A stretch of 64,000 bases of DNA from Thermosulfurimonas sp. F29 (lineage in GTDB: Bacteria; Desulfobacterota; Thermodesulfobacteria; Thermodesulfobacteriales; Thermodesulfobacteriaceae): positions 496,001 to 560,000 of the forward strand of contig NZ_JAIFYA010000002.1 of assembly GCF_019688735.1 (NCBI RefSeq), in the 5' to 3' direction. Shown piece by piece: positions 15,749 through 23,634 of the stretch (positions are counted from its first letter, which is position 1; every line of letters begins with the position of its first letter). Position numbers and translations under genes: made by a program. The notes under the pieces are model-generated. The model was not told where the DNA came from. It ran no database searches and saw only the letters and a list, made by a program, of their open reading frames with translations.

Positions 15749-16810
15749 ATGCACACCGTTCGCCTGACCGTCGGTCTGGACCCCGGCTTCGGGTTGACCA
15801 AAGCCGTCTTTCGGTTCGCGGACCGGGATGAACCCCGTTCCCTGAGCTTTCCCTCGGTGCTGGCCATTGTTTCCCGTGAGGATGAATTCGCCGAGGACGG
15901 TCTGTTTCTCCCCGGCGAACTGCAGTTTGAAGCCGGAGAAACCGTTCCCTTGGACAACGGAACGCTTTGCGTGACGGGACGAACCGCAGCCGCCTTGCCC
16001 GGTGCGCGTCAACCCCAGGATTACGCTTCCTGGTTCGAAACCGCGCCGCTTCTAGCCGCAGCCGGGATCTCTCGTATCCTGCATGGCTCCCACCGCGACG
16101 TCGCTCTCATCACGGTCGTAAGCCTACCCCCCGCTGTCTGGAACAACCGTTCCGATTTCGCCGCCGCTGCGACGAAAACCCTGAAAAAAATCGTCCGTGA
16201 AACACGGGTCTTCTGCGTCCCCCAAGGGTTGGGAATCCTGAAGACCGTTTACACCGAAAACCCGGATGCCTTCGCCGACGTCGAACGATTAGCTGTAATC
16301 GACATCGGCCACAACACCACCGATGTGCTCTGTTTTCTGCAGCCCTCTCCCGGTCAGTTCCGATTCCTGCGCGGGGAAAGCCTGGCTCGATCCGGTGTGC
16401 GGGCTTTTGTGACCGAACTGCGCTCCGTTCTTGCCCGCATGGACGCGCGCTGGGCGGAGATCCCCTTCCCCGAACTGGAATACATCGCAGCCTTTCGGCG
16501 TCATCGCCTTCCCTCCGACGCCATACGCGCAGCCCTGGATCGATATCGCCCCGCCCTGGAGTCCAACCTGCGTCGACTGCTGGGTGAAGACCTCTTTGCC
16601 GCTGACGCCTTCGTCCTGGGAGGAGGCGGCGCAGCTCTGCTACCCGCGGACTTCTTCGCCTCCGTTCTCGGCGAAAAATCCTGCTCCACTTGCACCCCAC
16701 GCCTCATCAGACCCCGCGAAGTCTCCCCCGAATTGGCCAACGCTTTCGGTCAACACCTGCTGGCCGAGGAGCTGAACCGAAAAATCGCACAGGAGGTGCA
16801 CCATGACTAA
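15749..16810 (+). CDS. parM: ParM/StbA-type actin-like segregation ATPase (353 aa)
   Basis: Forms filaments that push plasmid copies apart. Actin-fold signatures: phosphate 1 LTVGLDPGFGLTKAV (residues 7-20), phosphate 2 LAVIDIGHNTTDVLCFL (around 185), and adenosine loop FVLGGGGAALL (around 292). Length fits the family. ATG at 15749 follows GAGGAGGTAGATC three bases after the DsbC-like gene. The downstream gene overlaps it by eight bases and encodes a small protein of the size of ParR/StbB, as in type II partition operons. Distinguishing ParM from MreB-like or Alp proteins needs structure or alignment. An adjacent repeated centromere (parC) was not seen between 14.8 and 17.2 kb. Confidence 0.88.
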   Translation: MHTVRLTVGLDPGFGLTKAVFRFADRDEPRSLSFPSVLAIVSREDEFAEDGLFLPGELQFEAGETVPLDNGTLCVTGRTAAALPGARQPQDYASWFETAPLLAAAGISRILHGSHRDVALITVVSLPPAVWNNRSDFAAAATKTLKKIVRETRVFCVPQGLGILKTVYTENPDAFADVERLAVIDIGHNTTDVLCFLQPSPGQFRFLRGESLARSGVRAFVTELRSVLARMDARWAEIPFPELEYIAAFRRHRLPSDAIRAALDRYRPALESNLRRLLGEDLFAADAFVLGGGGAALLPADFFASVLGEKSCSTCTPRLIRPREVSPELANAFGQHLLAEELNRKIAQEVHHD

Positions 16811-17150
16811 AAACCCCAACGACACCACACGGGAGAAAAAAAGCCTCAGCATCCGCATCAACGACCCCGAAGCCGTCCGTGTCCTGTCGCAAATACGCGT
16901 GGCCCCTTCCGTGCTCGTGGAAGCCATGGTGCTGGCCTTCGCTCGTTTTCCCGAAATCCGCCAACGGGTCGCCGAAGTGCTCTTCAACATCGACCACTCC
17001 CGCGACGCCGTGGCCCGCATAGCCCGAACCCTGGAAGAAATCGGAAACGCCATCTCCGAAGAACCACAGACAAACACCCCCTCAAACCGAACAGACGACA
17101 CTCTGCTCGAATCGCTTCAGAAGGATCTGGAAAACCGGTTCGGATTTTAA
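16803..17150 (+). CDS. ParR/StbB-like small DNA-binding partner of ParM (115 aa)
   Basis: The product is a basic N-terminus (TREKKSLSIRINDPEAVRVL) with the strand-helix pattern of a ribbon-helix-helix protein. Helices follow (VAPSVLVEAMVLAFARFPEI, RDAVARIARTLEEIGNAI) and then a disordered Thr/Asn-rich linker. It ends in LQKDLENRFGF, resembling the short C-terminal tail ParR uses to cap ParM filaments. Overlap with the ParM gene supports the assignment. Its centromere would be expected nearby but no iteron set was seen; the large array at 27.2 kb is 10 kb away. ParR proteins are poorly conserved, so the call rests mainly on size, RHH pattern and context. Confidence 0.7.
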   Translation: MTKNPNDTTREKKSLSIRINDPEAVRVLSQIRVAPSVLVEAMVLAFARFPEIRQRVAEVLFNIDHSRDAVARIARTLEEIGNAISEEPQTNTPSNRTDDTLLESLQKDLENRFGF

Positions 17151-17209
17151 GGCGTTGCATTCTTTTTTAGCCCCTTACCGGGGACAATTGACCTTGGAGG
17201 AGGTGTTCC

Positions 17210-18175
17210 ATGAATGCCGCAATGAACACCGCTAATGAAAACACCGTTAATGAAACCGGCCGCACGCGTGAAGTGGAAGCGGTCGTGCACCAGGTGAGCT
17301 GGAACCCGGACAGCGGCGAACTCACCCTGTTCACCGAGGACGGCGAAACCTTTCGCACGCAGTGCGACAGCGGCAATGAATACGAAACCTACAAACAAAC
17401 GTTTCTGGGAACACGGGTGAAGTTCGTCGTTGACGATCAGAACCGGATCGTCCAATTCGACACTCTCGGAAGAGAAGCCTGGTGCACCCATGTGGAACAC
17501 ATCTCCCGCGGCGATACCGAAGACCTTTATCGGCTACACCTCATCGCGCGTTCGGGGCATGCCTTTTACCTTGAAGCTTCTCCGTCGGAACTGGCCGAAC
17601 TCCTGAAAGTTTCCCCGGAAATATTTAGCGACCCCGAAAACGTCCTGCGCTATTTCGACACGGAACTCGTCACTTTCGGTGTACCGGATTACCTGGCTCC
17701 CAACCACTTCGTCAACATAAACGAAGTCAACGTGCGGAAGGAAAAACCGTTGCGGGCATTCGATTTCGAAGGGCCTCTACGGGTGGATGTTTCCCTTGAT
17801 GGTCGCGAGCATCGTCTGGAGTTCTGGAACAAGACACGCCCCGGTGAAAACCGCGAGGTGCGCCAAATTTCCCCGGAAGCCTTCGGACACCTTCACGGCA
17901 ACAGGATCCGCCTGCGCATCCGCATCGTAGCCAACGTGAACGGCAATGAAGAAGTGCTCTACGAGACCTCGACCTCTCTCAACGTCAAAGACCTGCAGAA
18001 GAACGGTTTACGGTTGATCATGCACCCGCATGGTGTGCTGACGCTTGAGACCTCCTCACCCGATTCTCCCATGGTAGCAGCAGCTATACCCGTAACCCGC
18101 TTCATAGCCCGACACTTCCCGCCGCGACAGGAAAGGACAACCGAACAGGAACAAAAAACTCAACAGGAAAAATAA
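17210..18175 (+). CDS. hypothetical strand-rich protein (321 aa)
   Basis: No family recognised. ATG at 17210 follows TTGGAGGAGGTGTTCC. After an Asn/Thr-rich N-terminus the sequence alternates short strands: EVEAVVHQVSWNPDSGELTL, GTRVKFVVDDQNRIVQF, LYRLHLIARSGHAFYLEA, PLRVDVSLDGREHRLEF, GNRIRLRIRIVANVNG. This suggests two or three beta-barrel or sandwich domains, possibly OB-like. There are no membrane segments or signal peptide, so it is cytoplasmic. The C-terminus is Gln/Glu/Lys-rich (TEQEQKTQQEK). It follows the partition pair and precedes a possible frameshifted gene. A nucleic-acid-binding role is conceivable but unsupported by motifs. Confidence 0.75.
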   Translation: MNAAMNTANENTVNETGRTREVEAVVHQVSWNPDSGELTLFTEDGETFRTQCDSGNEYETYKQTFLGTRVKFVVDDQNRIVQFDTLGREAWCTHVEHISRGDTEDLYRLHLIARSGHAFYLEASPSELAELLKVSPEIFSDPENVLRYFDTELVTFGVPDYLAPNHFVNINEVNVRKEKPLRAFDFEGPLRVDVSLDGREHRLEFWNKTRPGENREVRQISPEAFGHLHGNRIRLRIRIVANVNGNEEVLYETSTSLNVKDLQKNGLRLIMHPHGVLTLETSSPDSPMVAAAIPVTRFIARHFPPRQERTTEQEQKTQQEK

Positions 18176-18328
18176 AAATCCCATGAGCAAGCTGTCCGGG
18201 TTGAAGCAGACGTTGATGACATCGACAAGAAGTCTTCCTTCGAACCGGAACCCGAATCCGGGAAAAGCGAAAAACGTCCTGTTCGGCGCTCGACAATCAA
18301 TCGTGCGACGACGGAAAAACGCTCCGGA
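18176..18328 (+). other. probable frameshifted N-terminal coding segment of the next gene
   Basis: In the frame of the gene at 18329 the codons upstream read as ordinary acidic protein (VEADVDDIDKKSSFEPEPES then GKSEKRPVRRSTINRATTEK) with no start codon. An ATG at 18183 (MSKLSG) lies in another frame. Adding one base to the GGG at 18198-18200 would join MSKLSG to VEADVDD. Either a one-base deletion (mutation or sequencing error) or frameshifting at this run explains the pattern. Confidence 0.55.
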
Positions 18329-18883
18329 GTGACCTCACGCTACACCACACGTGATCCCCTCACGAACGAAATACGTTTGCTCAACGAGCGCCTGGCGGAA
18401 TTTTTGAAGTCCATGGAAAACTTTACGGAAAGACAGCAACGCGAATCCCTCATGATGCACAATCGGTTGCAGGTCACCCTGGAAACGGTCCAGCGGATCG
18501 CCGAACGACAGAATCAATATCTACAAAACATTGTTCAGGAGAGGTCGAAAGAACAACGCCTCAATATACTGGATGTGGCTATGAGACATGCCACCAATCT
18601 CACTTCTCAACTCTGCACCATCATGCGAAGTGCGGGAATACGCATCGAACCCACCGACTTTCTCACCCTGCATTCCTCCGCCTTCAGGTACTGTCTGCGG
18701 ATTTTCGCTCAGACAAGTGACACAAACAAATCCTGGAAACAGATCCTGCAGGAATACGATCTTTTGAACCAGAAAATTCAGGAATTAGCGCATTCCGTAA
18801 CACCCGCCGGAATGCCATCCGATATGAACATGACAACAGATGTTACCGCACATCGGCACAACCGATTCCAGCAGGAACCTTAG
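18329..18883 (+). CDS. hypothetical helical protein, N-terminus probably frameshifted (184 aa)
   Basis: The GTG at 18329 is the first standard start in frame and has no ribosome site; the true start is probably the ATG at 18183 in another frame. The visible product is helical: LTNEIRLLNERLAEFLKSME, then LQVTLETVQRIAERQNQYLQ (a coiled coil). A more globular helical part follows (ILDVAMRHATNLTSQLCTIM, SAFRYCLRIFAQTSD). Codon use is A/T-richer than neighbours (AAA, ATA, AAT). No family recognised. The gene ends convergent with the 111-aa gene, leaving a 44-bp gap. Confidence 0.65.
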   Translation: MTSRYTTRDPLTNEIRLLNERLAEFLKSMENFTERQQRESLMMHNRLQVTLETVQRIAERQNQYLQNIVQERSKEQRLNILDVAMRHATNLTSQLCTIMRSAGIRIEPTDFLTLHSSAFRYCLRIFAQTSDTNKSWKQILQEYDLLNQKIQELAHSVTPAGMPSDMNMTTDVTAHRHNRFQQEP

Positions 18884-18927
18884 CCGCCTGATACGGAAAA
18901 GCGATGCGGAAAACCAAGAACGATAGA

Positions 18928-19263
18928 TCAAGATCCGCACCGAATGCGCATAAACCAACACGATTTTCGGACTTTCTGCACCCGTAATCCGGCCATAAGA
19001 GCCCCTAACGCCGGATCGTGTTGATACGCTTCCTCCGTCAGCTTCTCCCAGAGTTCCTGCGCGGCGGCTTCCGATAAATCCTCTCGATCATCCCGAACTG
19101 GCATTCCGTCAGCCCGCTCCTCACACGCATCGCCTTCTTCTTCGCCACTTTTCGGCTCCGAAAACGCTCTATCCCGTAGCCGACACAGATCGTCCGGAAA
19201 ATCGTCCGCACAAAGGTCCTCACCGTCCCAATGCCGATACACAAGCTCCTCCATCGCTTCCAT
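18928..19263 (-). CDS. small acidic hypothetical protein (111 aa)
   Basis: Start taken at ATG 19263 (MEAMEELVYRHWDGEDLCAD); an adjacent GTG at 19266 overlaps the stop of the upstream gene, so translation is coupled either way. The N-terminal 75 residues are very acidic (PKSGEEEGDACEERADG), followed by a helix (LSEAAAQELWEKLTEEAYQHD). The end is basic (RVQKVRKSCWFMRIRCGS). No domain recognised. The charge split could suit an anti-factor or a partner of the PilL-like protein upstream, but nothing proves it. Confidence 0.6.
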   Translation of the reverse strand: MEAMEELVYRHWDGEDLCADDFPDDLCRLRDRAFSEPKSGEEEGDACEERADGMPVRDDREDLSEAAAQELWEKLTEEAYQHDPALGALMAGLRVQKVRKSCWFMRIRCGS

Positions 19264-19265
19264 CA

Positions 19266-20123
19266 CTACTTCGAAGCCGCTTCCACTACACGTACGGATC
19301 GCCCGGCCAGGTAAAATATCGCCCTAAGCCCACGCCGCTCCAGTATCTTCTGAATCACATCATACAAGTCCCGTCCCCGGATCTCGCTGTCCGCCTCCAC
19401 CTCGTAATCCTTGTCCGTGGCCCACCAACCAGGCGGCGTGCGCCAACCGTAACCCGCCAGTATCCGCTTCACATTCTCCGACAAAAGCCCCCGCTTCAAG
19501 TGAACCGTCACAACGCAAGCCCCCGTAACAGGAACACTCGCGGAAACACCGGACGACACGGATGACCTCTTCATCTCCGCAATCTCCTGACGTAACCTGC
19601 GTATCTCTTCTACCGCCTGCTCACATGTCCCTACGCTTCTTTCCTCTAAATCCGCCAACCGAGCCAGAATTTCCTGGAAGGGATCCTGCACAACCTCCGG
19701 GGAACCCTCCGGAGATACCCAAGACTCCCCCGAAGGGGATGTCTCGTTCAAAGACGCTGCCTCCCGCCCGGGAACCGAAGACACAACGGACTCCGTGTCT
19801 TCAGTAAACCGGTTCTCAGCGGGAGGAACAGATGGCTCCTCCGAAACGGGTTCCGCACGCGACAATGCTGTAGATGCCGGGGAAGCCGCTTCGTTTTCCC
19901 TCAATATGTTGCGCCAGTCACCATACTTCCGAACACACTCCAACGTCTTCGCATCCACATAAAATCCCACCCCCCCTTCCATCTTGCGCTCCAGCTTGCG
20001 CAACAAATCCAAACACACCGTCTTTTCCCTCACCCTTTCCGCCTTCGCAGGCTCCGGCGCCTGAGCCCAACCCGTCCCCGCCAAAAACATCGCCAACACC
20101 AAACCCCCTACAACCCTGCGCAT
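19266..20123 (-). CDS. PilL/TcpQ-like pilus assembly protein (285 aa)
   Basis: Exported: signal MRRVVGGLVLAMFLAGTGWAQ. A disordered Ser/Glu/Pro-rich middle (residues 75-150) and a short coiled coil (CEQAVEEIRRLRQEIAEMK) lead to a C-terminal domain from about 205. That domain reads VVTVHLKRGLLSENVKRILA, YGWRTPPGWW, YEVEADSEIRGRDLYDVIQK, then AIFYLAGRSVRVV. This reproduces the TcpQ/PilL pattern L--G-L--N---L---YGW, W----Y, L-G-DL, A-FY-GNR---V. In type IVb pili this domain (similar to secretin N0 domains) supports the outer-membrane secretin, here the lipoprotein at 54943. It is far from that gene, which is unlike R64 where pilL heads the pil operon. Confidence 0.7.
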   Translation of the reverse strand: MRRVVGGLVLAMFLAGTGWAQAPEPAKAERVREKTVCLDLLRKLERKMEGGVGFYVDAKTLECVRKYGDWRNILRENEAASPASTALSRAEPVSEEPSVPPAENRFTEDTESVVSSVPGREAASLNETSPSGESWVSPEGSPEVVQDPFQEILARLADLEERSVGTCEQAVEEIRRLRQEIAEMKRSSVSSGVSASVPVTGACVVTVHLKRGLLSENVKRILAGYGWRTPPGWWATDKDYEVEADSEIRGRDLYDVIQKILERRGLRAIFYLAGRSVRVVEAASK

Positions 20124-20171
20124 CAGACTCCTCCTTCCCTCTTTTCGTTTTCCATCGTCACAAAAAAAGAA

Positions 20172-23087
20172 CTACATGATCCGCTGATCACTCGCCTGCT
20201 CCCACATCCACTCCGCTTCTTTACCGTTCACATTTTCGGAATCGGTTCCCCCAAAGCCATTGTCTTTCCCGTTTCCTCTTTTCGTGTTCGTCAACACCGC
20301 CAGGCGACGCTCAATAATCGGCACCGAAACTTCCACATACACCTCCCCGTTCCAGTCCACCTTGATTCCGGAAGCCACCTGCTGCCGCTTGATAACCTCC
20401 AGCACCCCCCGCATGTGCAAATCCTCCCCGCGCTCCCGCACAATGGGAACCAAATCCGACAAACCCACCACCACCTTCCTTCCCGTCTTCCCCACCTGCG
20501 ACTGCCGAGCCAAATCCCACAACGCCTGTAACACCACAATGTCCTTGTAAAAAACCGCCACCGCAACCTCACTATGCTGACGACCAATCTCCCACAAAAT
20601 TTCACCGAGATTCTGACTACCGCATACCTCAGCCAACGTCGCCAAAGGCCGAACCAACTCCAACACCCGCCCTGTTAAACACACCCCCTCCACTTCCTCT
20701 TTTTCTTCCTTCCGCTTTTCCCGCCGCACCCCTTCAAATAAAACCCGCCAGCGTTCGTCATTACCCGCATCCTGATACACTTCCCGCACCAAACGAGCAT
20801 TTTTCAAGTACGCCACCACCAGCGCCCCCCGTATCCTCTCCCAGTCCTCCGAATCCGCCGTCGGCGTCGGAAACTCCCGTATCTGCCGAACCAGATTGAT
20901 CGTTATCATCCGATCCCGTAAATCCAACAGCGGCTCCCGAAACCCCGCAAACACCTTTGGCCCGTAACAGTCAAAAACCCGAATCTCCCGCTTTCCACGA
21001 TTACCAATCATCACTATCGCCCGACGACCCGTGTCCCTCGTGTAAGTCCCCGCCAAAAAGTTCACCATCGGCTCAAAACCCCTCAAACTCAAAAACTCCG
21101 CCTGATCAATCAACAACGTCCCCCGGAAACCATCCAGTATGTCTCCTATCGCCGCCTCCGAGGGACGCGTCACCAAATGCGCATTAAAACACAACCGCTC
21201 CAAAAGCTGCATCGTCCGAGTTTTTCCGCTTTCCTTCCCCCCGAATAAAAACAAAAACGGCACCGCCGTGAATAACCGATGAAAATACGTCATCACCGTG
21301 TATAACGCTAATATCTCATAATGCGCCTGCTTGCTTAATCCCACATACTTGCGAAACAGCCCGTAAAGCTCACTATACAGCTCTCGCAAATCGCCTTTCT
21401 CCTGTCCCTCACGCACCCGAACCAGCAAATTCGTCCCCCCAACCGCATGATTCAATGACGGTAAAGCCGTCCCCGACGGACGTATTACGTATCGTTTGGA
21501 TTCCTTACCTTCCACCTCAAATACCAACAAGGGCTGACCGCGCTCCACACTCCGTATCTGAACCTCTCCGTTCACATTCAACAAATGTATGTTGAACCGC
21601 ACCGTCTCTCCCGCTACAAGTTCCTCCGCTTCATAACCCGCAACAATAATCTCCGTCCCCGTTTCCTCATCAAACACCGCATCCAGCGCCGGATGCAAAA
21701 AACAAATCTGCGGTCGCTCTAAAAACTTTCGCTTCGCCAGCCTGCGTAACCGTTTTTTCAATTCCGCCACCGTCATGCCGCGACTTTTCGCTAGCTCGAC
21801 AAGCACCTTTTCTCTTTCCTCCTCATCGTACTTCATCGCCGCATCCGCCAACAGCAGCAACTCCTCATCTTCATCCCGTAAATCGTCTCCCATGCGCTTC
21901 AGAGTACGACGCGCTTCCGCTTCCAAACCGCTCGCTCCCAAGGTCTTCGGAGCAAGCCCTTCGCTCTCCGCCGCCTCACCCTCCCAACCGTCTCCACGCG
22001 CCAGCCCCGCTACAAACTCCCTCAAGGACCGCACCCGCAAACTCCTCAACGAAACCTTCTCGCTCCCCTTGACATACTCATCAGGATCCCGACCGGCGGG
22101 AATCTCCAACACCCCCAGCTCCGTCCCTTCCTCGCTCCAAATCCGTTCCAACACATCCGCCTTACGCACCAACGTCCGCACCGCACTCCACTCCGCATCC
22201 GGCGCAAAAATCAACCGCGACGGACACCGCAGTCCGTACCTCCGAAATACCTCCGGCGTAAATCGATCCACCATTCCACCCGCCGCCACTACGGTCACAC
22301 CGTCCCCGTAAAGCCGCGTTCCCAACACCCATGCATCCGCCGCTCCCTCACAAACTATCACCACATCGCCGTCCCTGTACCGATGCAACCCGAACGGCAC
22401 CCGCGCATTCCGATCCACCGCAATATACAGCACCTTGCGATCAGGATGACTGCCTTCGGAATGCTCACGCACCAAACGCCCCCACCATCCCACAACACGC
22501 CCCGTGCCGGGCTCAATCACCGGCGCCACCAAACGCCCCACAGCCTGCCGCCATAACCTCCGCCCACGCTGCGAACCAAACACCTCCTCAAAACGCGAAC
22601 GATCCGCCTCCTCCACCACCCCCAACTGATACAACATCACCTCCATCGGCTCGAGATCATACCCCTTCACCCGACGCCATGCCCGACTCCACTCACCTTT
22701 CTGCAACACATCTTCATACAACCGATCCTTCAATACCGCATGAAGCTCCCGCACCTTTCGCAAAAACCGTTCCGTCGGATCCCTTCCGTTGGTTTGTTTT
22801 TCCGGCTGTCCCTCCGGCGCAAGCTCGGGATAGTGTTTGCGTAACCACTCCGCCGCTTCCCTGAAATCGTGCGCCGTTCCCGCTTGTAACACTACGTCCA
22901 CCGCCGAATAACTCCGTCCACACCCGAAACAGTACCCGCGCCGACCGTCAAACCGAGGCCCCCCCACCGCAAAACTGGGATGAACCTCTTGATGAAACGG
23001 ACACCGGAAAAACACGTACGTCCCCATGCGTTTCCCCGGCCCAAAACCTAAATCCTCCAGCAAACGCACCAATCCCATGGATTCCAT
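20172..23087 (-). CDS. primase-helicase fusion (DnaG-type CHC2/TOPRIM plus P-loop ATPase, 971 aa)
   Basis: Likely the element's own replication primase, joined to a helicase-like motor. The N-terminal zinc ribbon has C29-x2-H32 (RCPFHQEVHPSFAVGG) and C53-x2-C56 (YCFGCG). The TOPRIM part shows VVIVCEGAADAWVLG, AAGGMVDRFTPE, and LIFAPDAEWSAVRTL, where a DAE replaces the usual DxD. An acidic helical linker (about 390-450) follows. The second half carries a Walker A (FGGKESGKTRTM, near 615), Walker B-like GTLLIDQAEFLS, and FAGFREPLLDLRDRMITI with candidate arginine fingers. The C-terminus (EVIKRQQVASGIKVDWNGEVYVEV) resembles a winged-helix DNA-binding domain. ATG at 23087 follows GGAGGGGG. Size and layout match plasmid and phage primase-helicases such as the P4 alpha type, without close identity visible. 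Confidence 0.88.
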   Translation of the reverse strand: MESMGLVRLLEDLGFGPGKRMGTYVFFRCPFHQEVHPSFAVGGPRFDGRRGYCFGCGRSYSAVDVVLQAGTAHDFREAAEWLRKHYPELAPEGQPEKQTNGRDPTERFLRKVRELHAVLKDRLYEDVLQKGEWSRAWRRVKGYDLEPMEVMLYQLGVVEEADRSRFEEVFGSQRGRRLWRQAVGRLVAPVIEPGTGRVVGWWGRLVREHSEGSHPDRKVLYIAVDRNARVPFGLHRYRDGDVVIVCEGAADAWVLGTRLYGDGVTVVAAGGMVDRFTPEVFRRYGLRCPSRLIFAPDAEWSAVRTLVRKADVLERIWSEEGTELGVLEIPAGRDPDEYVKGSEKVSLRSLRVRSLREFVAGLARGDGWEGEAAESEGLAPKTLGASGLEAEARRTLKRMGDDLRDEDEELLLLADAAMKYDEEEREKVLVELAKSRGMTVAELKKRLRRLAKRKFLERPQICFLHPALDAVFDEETGTEIIVAGYEAEELVAGETVRFNIHLLNVNGEVQIRSVERGQPLLVFEVEGKESKRYVIRPSGTALPSLNHAVGGTNLLVRVREGQEKGDLRELYSELYGLFRKYVGLSKQAHYEILALYTVMTYFHRLFTAVPFLFLFGGKESGKTRTMQLLERLCFNAHLVTRPSEAAIGDILDGFRGTLLIDQAEFLSLRGFEPMVNFLAGTYTRDTGRRAIVMIGNRGKREIRVFDCYGPKVFAGFREPLLDLRDRMITINLVRQIREFPTPTADSEDWERIRGALVVAYLKNARLVREVYQDAGNDERWRVLFEGVRREKRKEEKEEVEGVCLTGRVLELVRPLATLAEVCGSQNLGEILWEIGRQHSEVAVAVFYKDIVVLQALWDLARQSQVGKTGRKVVVGLSDLVPIVRERGEDLHMRGVLEVIKRQQVASGIKVDWNGEVYVEVSVPIIERRLAVLTNTKRGNGKDNGFGGTDSENVNGKEAEWMWEQASDQRIM

Positions 23088-23139
23088 AGCCCCCTCCTTC
23101 GCTGCGTGTTTTTGATGAGGGAAAAGCGAAACGAACGGA

Positions 23140-23634
23140 CTACAACATCAGCTTTTCCTTGAGACGCAGATGTAACTTGCGTTCCGCCCCCAGCTGGCTC
23201 CCTATCATCAACAGCATCCGAACCGCCGGTGCTATCGCTTCCTCCAAAAACCTTAACATCAATTCACTCCCGTACTGACGCCCTTCTTCGCCTCCCCGCC
23301 GCACCACCCGCAACACCTCCTCAAGATACCGATTGAGTGCCACACGAGCCGTGCGTAAATACGCATCACAAAGACTCCGATCCCGCGCCAGCCTGTATGC
23401 AACCGACCTCACCGTTTTTATAAACGCCTTCTCCCCTCGACCCGCCGCCTCCACAATCTTCTCCGCATCCTCCGCTTTCAACTTGATCAAATCCGTGAAC
23501 AGCACCGCACACACCACCTGCAATTGCCTCTCGTCCAAACACGCCAGCTTCCGAACCGCTTCCTCCTGAACAAGCCCCTGACGAGCCCAAATCTCAAGAC
23601 GCCGATGCATGTTGGTGCTGGTCGTCCCGGCCAT
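23140..23634 (-). CDS. hypothetical helical protein (164 aa)
   Basis: Start set at ATG 23634 (MAGTTSTNMHRRLEIWARQG) after GAAGGGGGG; a longer start would overlap the upstream gene more. Nearly all helix: AVRKLACLDERQLQVVCAVL, DLIKLKAEDAEKIVEAAG, SLCDAYLRTARVALNRYLEE. It ends HLRLKEKLML. No signal peptide or known motif. The gene overlaps the end of the 567-aa gene by 41 bases and precedes the primase-helicase, so it belongs to the replication/partition operon. Confidence 0.72.
   Translation of the reverse strand: MAGTTSTNMHRRLEIWARQGLVQEEAVRKLACLDERQLQVVCAVLFTDLIKLKAEDAEKIVEAAGRGEKAFIKTVRSVAYRLARDRSLCDAYLRTARVALNRYLEEVLRVVRRGGEEGRQYGSELMLRFLEEAIAPAVRMLLMIGSQLGAERKLHLRLKEKLML

Noticed and set aside
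17151-17209. Possible terminator after the ParR-like gene (CCCC-TTAC-GGGG)
   Set aside because: The T-rich run lies before the stem, not after it, on the plus strand, and the stem is short; not convincing.
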